This document shows positions 55,194 to 63,997 of a stretch of DNA of 64,000 nt, one piece after another (position 1 is the stretch's first letter; every line of letters begins with the position of its first letter). Location of the stretch: positions 229,262 to 293,261 of the forward strand of contig CABUIO010000001.1 in the NCBI GenBank assembly GCA_902491625.1, read 5' to 3'. Made by a program: the position numbers and the translations under genes. Under the pieces are notes generated by a model, which was not told where the DNA came from, ran no database searches, and saw nothing but the letters and a program-made list of their open reading frames with translations. The stretch is from an uncultured Porphyromonadaceae bacterium. GTDB lineage: Bacteria > Bacteroidota > Bacteroidia > Bacteroidales > Muribaculaceae.

Positions 55194-57275
55194 CTACCTG
55201 ACAATCACCTTTTCCGCCTTAGCGCCCTGTCTGCGCACATAGATTCCGGGAGCAAGCCTGTCCGGGCTGACTTTTATGCCGTCAAGAGTAAACCATTGCG
55301 CCGGAAGATCCGAAATATCGGAAACGGCGGCGTTCACGCCGGAATATAAGTAGCTGTATCTCGATGTCATGGGGCAGTTGCTCACTTTGTAGTTCACGGC
55401 GACGTTCATCCTTTCAGTGCCTACCTCAGCACCTTCAGCCACATAAAGTCCGTCTGTGAGCGTGGCCTCCACATCCTCGATCACCACTGAGGTTATCTTC
55501 ACCTCCGGAAGCAATGACTTGACCTCCACCGCTTTCTTCTCCGGGAAAGTCGTGTAGGAGAACATCTCATACACCTCGGAAGCGGTGATAGCGCTGTAAA
55601 GGTCGCCGGCTCGTCCCGGGACGAGCACCTTTCTCCAGCCGTCTCCGATCTCCATTCCCCCTTCCACAGAGGAAACATACAGAGCGGCCTTGTCGGAATA
55701 GCCCGATGTCTGGTCGTCGAGGTTGCTGATGCGGTTGTGATTCACCACCACCTGCGAGTTTTCCGGAATAAACCGTACTGCGTTATATCTGACTTCGTTG
55801 TCACCATAATCCGGAAAGTACAGACGCGATAGATTCGGGCAGTCGTCGAAAGTGCTTATATACCAGTCGTCCACACCGGCCATGTTGACAGCCGTGATTC
55901 CGGAACCACGGAACGCATCCCAGTAAAGACGTTTTGTCGTAGCCTTCAGATCAACTTTCTCAAGAGCCTTGCAATTCATGAAAATCCCGCGGGGCATATT
56001 CTTGAACGCCGAGGGCCAGTGGACGTTTTTAAGTCCGGATCCCTCGAACTGATAGCCGTATTCCGAAAATTCCTCCACTATGCCGAAAAGAAAGGATTCC
56101 AGACTTGCGCATCCGGAAAAAGCCCTCTCCTCCAGTTTCTTGATCTTCATATCCGAGGTAATGGGGAAAGATTTCAGAGAGGAACAGCCCATGAATGCGC
56201 ACAGATCAATCTTCATTGTAGAGACTCCGGAGGTGAAAACCACTTCTTCCAGCGACTCGCATCCATGAAAGGCTCCCACGTAAATGTCGAGATGGCCCGA
56301 AGGGTCGGCGCCGAGCTTTATCGACTTGAGGTTGCGGCATCCGCTGAAACAGTTGTCCCAGACATCAAACGGCGCCACTGCGTCGGGATAGTCTATTGAT
56401 TCCACTTCCGAGTTCATGAAGGTCATCTTGTCGGCAAACGGCTTGACATCGGAGTGGATAAGAAGATTGCCGATGTCTGAGTTGCAGAACGCGCCCCAGC
56501 CGATTTCCGTGACGAATTCAGGTACAATGAAATTGTCGTATCTGCGTCCGGGGCATACGGCAATAAGCTCGGATCCCTGATAGACAGCTCCGAGGGCACC
56601 GTTACTGTAGATGCGTGAATTGGAACAATCCACCTCCTCGATGCTTCTGTTGTCGAGTTGCCATCCGTCGCCAAGTCTCTGGTAGAGGCTGACGTATATC
56701 TTTTTCAGATATGCATTCGAGGCAAACGCTCCGGTGTGGATCCTTTCAGCGATGGCGGGAACTACAAAGGTCTGCGCCTTGGCGGCCGAGGGATAACGGA
56801 ACAGAAGCCATCTCTCCTCGTCGGTAGAGTAGATCTTCTCGAAAAGCGAGTTGTCGACAACCTTGTATTCCACACATCCCTCCTCAACGACATATCGCTC
56901 AATGTTGGGGCAGCCGAGAAATTCCAGTTTCCCTATGTTGCGCATATCCTTCGGGAGCCTCACGGAAGTGATTCCCTTGCGGTTGATAATCGCGGGAGGG
57001 TCAGCCTCGTGTCCGGCATAGTCTGTCCATCCGATTCCAACGACAGGAAGCTTTTCCCCCTCATATTCAATATAGGGCGGAATGACAAGCTCACCCTGAG
57101 GTTCGTATCCCTCACGGAAGCCTACCACCACGGCCTCCTCGGTAGGCCGGCCGGCAAACTTCGCCACCTCGTAGTTGATGTTGTCACGTTCGATCGCGGA
57201 CGCCCGAGCCGCGAAGGTACAGCTTATAGACAGCGCGACAGACAGCATTGCGTAAAACAATAAGTTTTTTCCCAT
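55194..57275 (-). CDS. BspA-like leucine-rich repeat surface protein
   Basis: A 693-residue exported protein with BspA-type (LRR_5) leucine-rich repeats of about 23 residues (FSGCRNLKSIKLGADPSGHLDIYVGAFHGCESLEEVVF, in part). Signal peptide MGKNLLFYAMLSVALSISCTFAARASA. The C-terminus (PAQWFTLDGIKVSPDRLAPGIYVRRQGAKAEKVIVR, in part) resembles a surface sorting domain. BspA proteins commonly bind host or community ligands. The ATG at 57275 is preferred over that at 57299, which is only 4 bases from the predicted -7 box. It is divergent from a TPR-LuxR regulator across a gap with spaced TGTAGACA sites. Confidence 0.88.
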   Translation of the reverse strand: MGKNLLFYAMLSVALSISCTFAARASAIERDNINYEVAKFAGRPTEEAVVVGFREGYEPQGELVIPPYIEYEGEKLPVVGIGWTDYAGHEADPPAIINRKGITSVRLPKDMRNIGKLEFLGCPNIERYVVEEGCVEYKVVDNSLFEKIYSTDEERWLLFRYPSAAKAQTFVVPAIAERIHTGAFASNAYLKKIYVSLYQRLGDGWQLDNRSIEEVDCSNSRIYSNGALGAVYQGSELIAVCPGRRYDNFIVPEFVTEIGWGAFCNSDIGNLLIHSDVKPFADKMTFMNSEVESIDYPDAVAPFDVWDNCFSGCRNLKSIKLGADPSGHLDIYVGAFHGCESLEEVVFTSGVSTMKIDLCAFMGCSSLKSFPITSDMKIKKLEERAFSGCASLESFLFGIVEEFSEYGYQFEGSGLKNVHWPSAFKNMPRGIFMNCKALEKVDLKATTKRLYWDAFRGSGITAVNMAGVDDWYISTFDDCPNLSRLYFPDYGDNEVRYNAVRFIPENSQVVVNHNRISNLDDQTSGYSDKAALYVSSVEGGMEIGDGWRKVLVPGRAGDLYSAITASEVYEMFSYTTFPEKKAVEVKSLLPEVKITSVVIEDVEATLTDGLYVAEGAEVGTERMNVAVNYKVSNCPMTSRYSYLYSGVNAAVSDISDLPAQWFTLDGIKVSPDRLAPGIYVRRQGAKAEKVIVR

Positions 57276-57303
57276 AGTCAGTAAAGTGATTTTGTTCATA
57301 GTG

Positions 57304-57311
57304 CAAAGTTG
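57304..57311 (-). promoter_or_regulatory. -7-like box of BspA gene
   Basis: CAACTTTG on the minus strand, with C in place of the first T. Confidence 0.4.
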
Positions 57312-57353
57312 GAAATTGCCGTCACTGCAGCCAAATATATCATGTATCGCAGA

Positions 57354-57396
57354 TGTCTACACCCCTTTCATTTCTCCTGTAGACATTTTGTAGACG
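57354..57396. promoter_or_regulatory. Spaced TGTAGACA operator-like sites
   Basis: In the 197-base divergent gap, TGTCTACA (57354-57361) is the reverse complement of TGTAGACA (57378-57385), and TGTAGACG (57389-57396) repeats that word 11 bases further on, one helical turn. The arrangement fits a dimeric regulator, possibly the adjacent LuxR-type protein. Confidence 0.5.
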
Positions 57397-57460
57397 TTTT
57401 CGCGGCATCCTTAATCCATTCATCCGCAGTGCGGATATTGCGAGGCAAGGAGGCTTTGAT

Positions 57461-57468
57461 TATTTTTG
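57461..57468 (+). promoter_or_regulatory. -7 box of TPR-LuxR regulator 2
   Basis: TATTTTTG four bases before the GTG start codon, so the transcript may be leaderless or the real start may be the TTG at 57482. Confidence 0.4.
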
Positions 57469-57472
57469 CCGT

Positions 57473-59176
57473 GTGAAAGACTTGATACACTATCTTATTG
57501 CGCTGCTTGCCTTTGCAGCGGTGCTGTCAGCATGCTCGCGCTCCTGCGGCAATGCCGTGCCCACAGGCTGGGAGAGTCAGGACGAAGCTCTCGACTCCCT
57601 GACGCGCGGAATAGAACTGGCGTTCATGTCCTCGGCCTCTGCCGATTCCATAGCGACGCTAATTGACACTTACGGAAAGTTGACATCCTTGAAGAACGAT
57701 GACGGCGAGACGGCCGCGAGGATGCATTTCTGGAACGGACGTATAGCGGGACGCATGGGACAATCCGACGAGAGACAGCGGAATTTCAACGAGGCTCTAC
57801 GGACAGCTCCCTCAGGAACAGCCGACTATATCCGCAGACGCATAGGATGGCTGGAGGAAGATATGTCGGGATTCTCGCGCAAGGACTGGTACACGCATCT
57901 TGTCGAGGAGGCGGAGTATTACAAGGAGCGCTCGGACGCCATAATGCTCTATGCGAGATATGTGGAGCTGATGGAGCTGATGCGCGACATCGGCTTCAAC
58001 TCCGAGGCCGCCCGCTATCTCGCCCTTGCCGATTCCTGCGGCAGTATCATTTACGGCGGCGAGTTCTTCCCAGGTCAGGAGCTCAACCGTGCTGTAGTGC
58101 TTTACGAGATCGGCGATGTGGACGGAGCCGGAGAGATCTACCGCAGGTTGCACGACAATCCGGAAGCGATGGCCGATAAAGATATTTTCGAGTTGGTTAA
58201 CTACAACATGTTCCTTATATATAAAGATACCGTTGCCCTTGAAAAGGCGTGGCGATCGGTGGAAGGCACGTCCGACGACATGAGGCTTATTCCCAAGATC
58301 GCGGCGGAAATGGCGGCGTGCGCTATGTCGCGGGGCAATCTTCCCGCGGCTACGGGGTTTGCGGAGGCGGCCGCCCGGAAAGCCGACATGATAGGACAGA
58401 GCGAACAGCGTCTGCGGGTGCTGAAAGTCGTTGCCGAAGTGAGCGATTCCACAGGCGATCCCGCGCTCTCGCTCTCGGCATGGCGTAAATATGCCTTGGC
58501 GGCTGATTCCGTCGCGTCTTTGCTACGCAAAAACGAGGTGGCGGATCTTGAGGTGAAATCGTTCATCCTTGATTCCGAACGTATAGCCGCAGAGAAAAAA
58601 TTCCGCAGAAATATGATCGGTTTTGCCTGTGTGGTGATGAGCGGTATCGTGATAGCGCTGGTTCTTATCTTCTCCTTAAGGCGCATCCGGCGCCTTAAAC
58701 GGGAAAGAAAGACGGACTTGGAACAGAAGCGGCAATCGGAGCAGCAACAGATTGCCCTTCAGCTCGGCGTGGAAAGAAAAGACCGCGTGATGGACGAGGC
58801 CATCAGCCGTCTGCACGAATTCAAGGACGAACGCAAGATCGATTCCGGCACAGTGGAGAATCTTGAGCAGATTCTTTCCGGAAAAAGTCCGGCAGGACTG
58901 GGCACCGACGACTTCCAGAAGCTCTTTTCACATCAGAACCCTGAGTTTGTCGACCGCATAAGAAGTCTGGCTCCGAACATCAGCGACAGCGCGTTGCGTC
59001 TTGCCGGATATATGGCGATCGGACTCTCAACAAAAGAGATTTCCGACCTCATGAACGTGCGCCCGGACAGTGTGAAGCAAGGACGATGGCGACTGCGTAA
59101 GGCTTTGGGACTTTCCCCCGACACCGACCTGAAGGCATTCCTGTCATCTCTCCTGAAGGAATCCCGTAAAATATAG
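57473..59176 (+). CDS. Lipoprotein-type TPR-LuxR transcriptional regulator 2
   Basis: A 567-residue protein with the same plan as the gene at 22571: lipobox-type signal (LLAFAAVLSACS, lipidated Cys near 21), a helical TPR-like periplasmic region (about 40-365), a membrane helix (MIGFACVVMSGIVIALVLIFSL near 380-402), a coiled coil (about 405-450) and a C-terminal LuxR-like helix-turn-helix (about 500-560, LAGYMAIGLSTKEISDLMNVRPDSVKQGRWRLRKALG, in part). The start is GTG with a promoter immediately upstream. It is divergent from the BspA gene, its likely target, with operator-like repeats between them. Confidence 0.82.
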   Translation: MKDLIHYLIALLAFAAVLSACSRSCGNAVPTGWESQDEALDSLTRGIELAFMSSASADSIATLIDTYGKLTSLKNDDGETAARMHFWNGRIAGRMGQSDERQRNFNEALRTAPSGTADYIRRRIGWLEEDMSGFSRKDWYTHLVEEAEYYKERSDAIMLYARYVELMELMRDIGFNSEAARYLALADSCGSIIYGGEFFPGQELNRAVVLYEIGDVDGAGEIYRRLHDNPEAMADKDIFELVNYNMFLIYKDTVALEKAWRSVEGTSDDMRLIPKIAAEMAACAMSRGNLPAATGFAEAAARKADMIGQSEQRLRVLKVVAEVSDSTGDPALSLSAWRKYALAADSVASLLRKNEVADLEVKSFILDSERIAAEKKFRRNMIGFACVVMSGIVIALVLIFSLRRIRRLKRERKTDLEQKRQSEQQQIALQLGVERKDRVMDEAISRLHEFKDERKIDSGTVENLEQILSGKSPAGLGTDDFQKLFSHQNPEFVDRIRSLAPNISDSALRLAGYMAIGLSTKEISDLMNVRPDSVKQGRWRLRKALGLSPDTDLKAFLSSLLKESRKI

Positions 59177-59180
59177 ACGT

Positions 59181-59221
59181 AAAAAAAATCGTAGAGCGGC
59201 AAATCAATCCGATTGCCGCTC
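59181..59221 (-). terminator. Terminator after guaB
   Basis: GAGCGGCAA/TTGCCGCTC, a 9-bp stem with a 10-base loop, followed on the minus strand after 5 bases by a run of eight T. On the plus strand it may also end the convergent regulator transcript. Confidence 0.75.
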
Positions 59222-59248
59222 CACATGATTATATTGTAAGGAATCCCT

Positions 59249-60721
59249 TTAGCTTCTTGAGTAGTTAGGTGCCTCGCTCGTGATCGCAACGTCGTGCGGA
59301 TGGCTTTCAAGCACACCGGCTGCGGTGATGCGTGTGAACTGGGCGTGGTGCAGTGCCTCGATATCCTTGGCGCCGCAATAGCCCATTCCGGCACGCAGAC
59401 CGCCGAGCATCTGATAGACAACCTCGTAGAGGCTTCCCTTGTAAGGCACGCGGGCAGCGATACCCTCCGGAACGAGTTTCTTGGCATCAGTCTCGTTGCC
59501 CTGGAAGTAACGGTCTTTGGAACCCTTCTCCATGGCCTCAAGCGAACCCATGCCGCGGTATGACTTGAACTTACGGCCGTTGAAGATTATGGTGTCGCCC
59601 GGAGATTCCTCCACACCGGCAAGCATTCCGCCGAGCATCACGCAAGAGCCGCCTGCAGCAAGCGCTTTCACTATGTCGCCGCTGTAACGGATACCGCCGT
59701 CGGCGATCAGAGGTATGCCGGTGCCCTCCAGAGCCTTCGCGACGTCGTAGACCGCAGTCAGCTGAGGTACGCCTACGCCGGCGACCACGCGTGTGGTGCA
59801 GATTGAGCCGGGACCGATGCCGACCTTCACGCCGTCTGCGCCATTCTCGACGAGATATTTGGCGGCCTCACCGGTAGCGATATTGCCCACGACAACGTCA
59901 ATCTCAGGAAACGCCTCCTTAACCTGACGCAGAACACCGACTACACCGGCACTGTGGCCATGGGCAGTGTCGATCACGAGTGCGTCGACTCCGGCCTTCA
60001 CAAGAGCCGTGGCACGCTCCATACTGTCAGGTGTCACACCGATACCGGCAGCTACACGCAGACGTCCGAGGGCGTCCTTGCATGCCAGAGGCTTGTCCTT
60101 GGCCTTCGTGATATCCTTGTATGTCACGAGACCGATCAGCTTGTAATCCGAATCCACGACAGGAAGTTTCTCGATCTTGTGGCGCTGGAGGATCTCTGCG
60201 GCCTCCTCAAGATTCGTGCTCTGTGTCGTCGTCACGAGATTCTCTGAAGTCATCACCTCGTCGACCTTGCGGCTCGGATTGCGTTCGAAACGCAGGTCGC
60301 GGTTCGTCACTATTCCCTTAAGTATTCCATTGTCGTCAACAACCGGGATGCCGCCGATATGATACTCGTGCATCATGGCAAGAGCCTCCGAAACGCTGCT
60401 GCCGAGGCGGATGGTCACGGGATCGTAGATCATGCCGTTCTCAGCACGCTTCACGGCGTGTACCTGACGCGCCTGCTCGGCTATCGACATATTCTTGTGG
60501 ATCACACCGATACCACCCTCGCGGGCTATCGCGATCGCAAGCTCACACTCGGTCACTGTGTCCATAGCGGCCGACACTATAGGCACATTGAGCGTGATCC
60601 GACGCGAAAAACGGCTCGTCAGATTTACCTCTCGGGGCAATACTTGAGAATAAGCGGGGATTAAGAGGACATCATCAAAAGTCAGGCCCTCCATTTTTAC
60701 TCGATCTGCAATAAATGACAT
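59249..60721 (-). CDS. guaB: Inosine-5'-monophosphate dehydrogenase
   Basis: GuaB oxidises IMP to XMP, the rate-limiting step of guanine nucleotide synthesis. The 490-residue protein from the ATG at 60721 (MSFIADRVKMEGLTFDD) has two CBS domains (about 95-210) inserted in the TIM barrel and the catalytic Cys308 in GPGSICTTRVV. GMGSLEAMEKGSKDRYF marks the flap region with its arginine/tyrosine. It is full length and monocistronic. Confidence 0.97.
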   Translation of the reverse strand: MSFIADRVKMEGLTFDDVLLIPAYSQVLPREVNLTSRFSRRITLNVPIVSAAMDTVTECELAIAIAREGGIGVIHKNMSIAEQARQVHAVKRAENGMIYDPVTIRLGSSVSEALAMMHEYHIGGIPVVDDNGILKGIVTNRDLRFERNPSRKVDEVMTSENLVTTTQSTNLEEAAEILQRHKIEKLPVVDSDYKLIGLVTYKDITKAKDKPLACKDALGRLRVAAGIGVTPDSMERATALVKAGVDALVIDTAHGHSAGVVGVLRQVKEAFPEIDVVVGNIATGEAAKYLVENGADGVKVGIGPGSICTTRVVAGVGVPQLTAVYDVAKALEGTGIPLIADGGIRYSGDIVKALAAGGSCVMLGGMLAGVEESPGDTIIFNGRKFKSYRGMGSLEAMEKGSKDRYFQGNETDAKKLVPEGIAARVPYKGSLYEVVYQMLGGLRAGMGYCGAKDIEALHHAQFTRITAAGVLESHPHDVAITSEAPNYSRS

Positions 60722-60745
60722 AGTAACTTTACCTTTTATTGCGCA

Positions 60746-60753
60746 CAAAATTA
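60746..60753 (-). promoter_or_regulatory. -7 box of guaB
   Basis: TAATTTTG on the minus strand, 25 bases before the start. No -33 TTTG. Confidence 0.5.
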
Positions 60754-60847
60754 CAAAAAAATCCCGACATATCCCCCCTTTTCCGCGCAATAATTCTTTA
60801 CGCCTCCCAAATCCGCTCTGATTCAGTCCCGTTTCGGCTTTTTTTAG

Positions 60848-60855
60848 TAACTTTG
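60848..60855 (+). promoter_or_regulatory. -7 box of def-ABC-F operon
   Basis: TAACTTTG 22 bases before the def start, with no clear -33 box. Confidence 0.5.
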
Positions 60856-60877
60856 TACCGCCTAAAATTCACTGGAA

Positions 60878-61444
60878 ATGATATATCCCATATACCTTTA
60901 CGGTCATCCGGTCCTTCGACAGACAGCCCAGCCGGTCGACCCGCAGAAGGAAGAAAACCTTCCGCAGCTTATCGACGACATGTTCGCGACAATGTACAAT
61001 TCCGACGGCGTCGGACTCGCCGCGCCGCAGATCGGCATCTCAAAACAGATCATCGTGATTGACGGAACGGTTATGACCGACCGCTTCCCCGAATGCAAGG
61101 ACATGGTGCTCGCACTCATAAACCCCGAGATCGAGATTATCGAAGACACCGACCCCGTCAGTCGCGACGAAGGATGCCTCTCCCTTCCCGGAATCTCTGA
61201 GTCCGTGCGCCGCGTCGAACACCTGCGCCTCACGTGGCTCGACAAAGATCTTCAGAAGCAGACACGCGAGTTTACCGGATTCGCCGCACGCATCATCCAG
61301 CATGAATTCGACCATCTGCTCGGAAAAGTCTACACCGACCACATCTCTCCGATACGCAAATCCCTAATCCGAAACAAACTCAACAACATCGTCAAAGGCA
61401 AGATCCGTTGCCAGTACCGTGTTGTTCCCGCTCCTAAAAAATAA
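60878..61444 (+). CDS. def: Peptide deformylase
   Basis: Def removes the formyl group from nascent proteins. The 188-residue metalloenzyme has all three motifs: GVGLAAPQIG (44-53), EGCLSLP with metal-ligand Cys100, and QHEFDHL with His142, Glu143 and His146. It is followed after 12 bases by the ABC-F gene, forming a translation-linked pair. Confidence 0.97.
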   Translation: MIYPIYLYGHPVLRQTAQPVDPQKEENLPQLIDDMFATMYNSDGVGLAAPQIGISKQIIVIDGTVMTDRFPECKDMVLALINPEIEIIEDTDPVSRDEGCLSLPGISESVRRVEHLRLTWLDKDLQKQTREFTGFAARIIQHEFDHLLGKVYTDHISPIRKSLIRNKLNNIVKGKIRCQYRVVPAPKK

Positions 61445-61456
61445 CTCGATAATAAA

Positions 61457-63139
61457 ATGGCAGACGACAAAAAAATCATCTTCTCGATGGTGGGAGTAAG
61501 CAAAGTTATCCCGCCCCAGCGACAGATCCTCAAAGACATCTACCTCTCCTTCTTCTATGGAGCGAAAATCGGCATCATCGGACTTAACGGATCCGGAAAA
61601 TCCACACTCATGAAGATAATCGCCGGAATCGACAAGTCATATCAGGGCAACGTCGTGTTTTCTCCCGGATATTCCGTCGGCTATCTGGAACAGGAACCAA
61701 AGCTCGATCCTGACAAAACCGTTAGGCAGATCGTCGAGGAAGGCATGAAACCTACTCTCGATCTCCTCGCTGAATTCGACAAGGTTAACGAGGCCTTCGC
61801 CGATCCCGACGTTCTTGAGGATCCCGACAAAATGGACGCCCTCATACAGCGTCAGGCCGAACTGCAGGATAAGCTCGACGCATGCGATGCCTGGAACCTC
61901 GACACACGCCTGGAGAAAGCCATGGACGCCCTCCGCTGCCCTCCCGAGGATCAGAAAGTCTCCGAACTCTCCGGAGGAGAACGCCGCCGCGTCGCACTCT
62001 GCCGTCTGCTTCTTCAGGAACCCGACATTCTCCTCCTCGACGAGCCGACAAACCACCTCGACGCAGAAAGCATCGACTGGCTCGAACAGCATCTGCAGCA
62101 ATACAAGGGAACAGTTATCGCCATCACCCACGACCGCTACTTCCTCGACCACGTCGCAGGATGGATACTCGAACTCGACCGTGGTGAAGGAATTCCATGG
62201 AAAGGCAACTACTCCTCCTGGCTTGACCAGAAGACAAAACGCATGGCTCAGGAAGAGAAGACCGCATCCAAACGCCGTAAAACACTCGAACGCGAACTCG
62301 AATGGGTGCGCATGGCTCCCAAAGCACGTCAGGCAAAAGGCAAGGCACGACTCGCAAGCTACGACCGATTGCTCAACGAAGACCAGAAACAGCGCGAGGA
62401 GAAACTTGAGATCTTCATCCCCAACGGGCCCCGACTCGGCAACAAAGTAATCGAAGCCGAACACGTAGCCAAGGCATTCGGAGAGAAAATCCTCTTCGAC
62501 GATCTCAACTTCATGCTTCCTCCCAACGGCATCGTAGGGGTAATCGGCCCCAACGGAGCCGGAAAGACCACACTCTTCCGCCTTATCATGCAGCAGATGA
62601 AGCAGGACAAAGGTACATTCGATGTGGGAGAGACCGTCAAGATAGCCTACGTCGATCAGACACACAAAGATCTTGACCCCGAAAAGACAGTCTACGAAGT
62701 CATCTCGCAAGGCGTCGAGACATTCCGCATGGGAGGCCGCGACGTCAACGCACGGGCATACCTCTCCAAATTCAACTTCACAGGCTCCGACCAGGAAAAG
62801 AAGATCGGCATACTCTCCGGAGGTGAGCGCAACCGCCTGCACCTCGCCATGGCCTTAAAGGAAGAAGGCAATGTACTTCTCCTCGACGAGCCAACCAACG
62901 ACATCGACGTCAACACACTCCGTGCTCTTGAGGAAGGACTTGAGAACTTCGCCGGATGCGCCGTAGTGATCAGCCACGACCGATGGTTCCTCGACAGGAT
63001 AGCCACCCACATCCTCGCCTTTGAAGGAGACAGCAAAGTAACCTACTACGAAGGCAGCTACTCCGAATACGAAGAATTCAAACGCCGTCGCGACGGCAAC
63101 GACACCCCCCACCGCATCCGCTACCGCTCCCTCACCTGA
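61457..63139 (+). CDS. ettA: ABC-F translation factor, energy-dependent throttle type
   Basis: A 560-residue ABC-F protein with two ATPase domains and no membrane segments: first Walker A GLNGSGKST (near 44), LSGGERRRV and LLLDEPTNHLD; second Walker A GPNGAGKTT (near 362), LSGGERNR and LLDEPTNDID. The Lys/Arg/Gln-rich linker (about 250-330) between them is the segment that enters the ribosomal E site. Length and layout match EttA, which gates the first elongation steps according to ATP level. Confidence 0.95.
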   Translation: MADDKKIIFSMVGVSKVIPPQRQILKDIYLSFFYGAKIGIIGLNGSGKSTLMKIIAGIDKSYQGNVVFSPGYSVGYLEQEPKLDPDKTVRQIVEEGMKPTLDLLAEFDKVNEAFADPDVLEDPDKMDALIQRQAELQDKLDACDAWNLDTRLEKAMDALRCPPEDQKVSELSGGERRRVALCRLLLQEPDILLLDEPTNHLDAESIDWLEQHLQQYKGTVIAITHDRYFLDHVAGWILELDRGEGIPWKGNYSSWLDQKTKRMAQEEKTASKRRKTLERELEWVRMAPKARQAKGKARLASYDRLLNEDQKQREEKLEIFIPNGPRLGNKVIEAEHVAKAFGEKILFDDLNFMLPPNGIVGVIGPNGAGKTTLFRLIMQQMKQDKGTFDVGETVKIAYVDQTHKDLDPEKTVYEVISQGVETFRMGGRDVNARAYLSKFNFTGSDQEKKIGILSGGERNRLHLAMALKEEGNVLLLDEPTNDIDVNTLRALEEGLENFAGCAVVISHDRWFLDRIATHILAFEGDSKVTYYEGSYSEYEEFKRRRDGNDTPHRIRYRSLT

Positions 63140-63280
63140 CCCCTATCCACACCCTCTCTCCTCTATTTCTCCTCCCCCTTTCCGTGCCGAGGCGGCAGCC
63201 GAGGAAAATCGCTCTTTCTCCCTCTCTCCCCCATCCTCCTGTTCTCCTGTCCTTTGAAAAAGAAGGTTCCCAACGCAACG
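63140..63280 (+). promoter_or_regulatory. C-rich, G-poor stretch after the ABC-F gene
   Basis: The first 45 bases after the stop hold almost no G and many C and T, and the C/T-rich character resumes to about 63255. There is no hairpin terminator here, so this could be a Rho-loading (rut) site. Confidence 0.35.
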
Positions 63281-63302
63281 GGTCGCCAAAAGATTGTTCC
63301 TT

Positions 63303-63457
63303 ATTGTTCCCCTTGTTCGAAAAGTCGCCCCCCGAATTTGTCCTAAGTTCGCGCCGCTTGCGGCGCCTCATTGTTCCCCTTGTTCGAAAAGTTGCCCCCG
63401 AATTTGTCCTTAGTTAGCTCCGCTTGCGGCGACTGATTATTCCCCTTGTCTGAAAAA
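63303..63457. repeat. 66-67 bp tandem repeat
   Basis: Starts at 63303, 63370 and 63436. Each unit has ATTGTTCCCCTTGTTCGAAA followed by GCCCCCGAATTTGTCCT and a short CCGCTTGCGGC hairpin; the third is truncated. Confidence 0.75.
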
Positions 63458-63463
63458 CGACAT

Positions 63464-63708
63464 GCCGGAGACCTTTCATCTTGTTAATCCCGGACAGCGT
63501 CCGGGGAAGCGACGCCCCGGTCAATTCAACGCCGGAGGTGTTGAACAAAAATCTCCGGTATTGTTCTCCATGTTCGGGAAGAAAAAATGGTTCCCCATTG
63601 TTAACCCCAAATGGTTAACGATAGATTGAAAAGACTATTCCTCATTGTTCCTCTTTTTCGAAAGATGGCAGTGTCGAGCGTCGACAGACGCAAGCGCGAT
63701 GATAAGAC
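63464..63708. repeat. 245-bp direct repeat, copy 1
   Basis: Nearly identical to 63753-63997 (offset 289). It contains the hairpin CCCCGGAC...GTCCGGGG, GACGCCCCGG, the inverted words GGAG.../CTCC around GTGTTGAACAAAAAT, GTTAACCCCAAATGGTTAAC and the ATTGTTCC units of the AATGGTTCG repeat. Confidence 0.85.
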
Positions 63709-63752
63709 ACCACGAGAGTGAGCGGACACGGAGAGATCGAGCGAAAGAACAG

Positions 63753-63997
63753 GCCGGAGGCCTTTCATCTTGTTAACCCCGGACAACGTCCGGGGAAGCG
63801 ACGCCCCGGTAAATTCAACGCCGGAGGTGTTGAACAAAAATCTCCGGTATTGTTCTCCATGTTCGGGAAGAAAAAATGGTTCCCCATTGTTAACCCCAAA
63901 TGGTTAACGATAGATTGAAAAGACTATTCCTCATTGTTCCTCTTTTTCGAAAGATGGCAGTGTCGAGCGTCGACAGACGCAAGCGCGATGATAAGAC
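63753..63997. repeat. 245-bp direct repeat, copy 2
   Basis: Differs from copy 1 by only a few bases over its 245-base length and is intact to 63997, 3 bases before the window ends. Confidence 0.85.

Noticed and set aside
63303..63997. A CRISPR array at the window end
   Set aside because: The units are 66 and 289 bases long with conserved interior and no short unique spacers; no cas gene is present.
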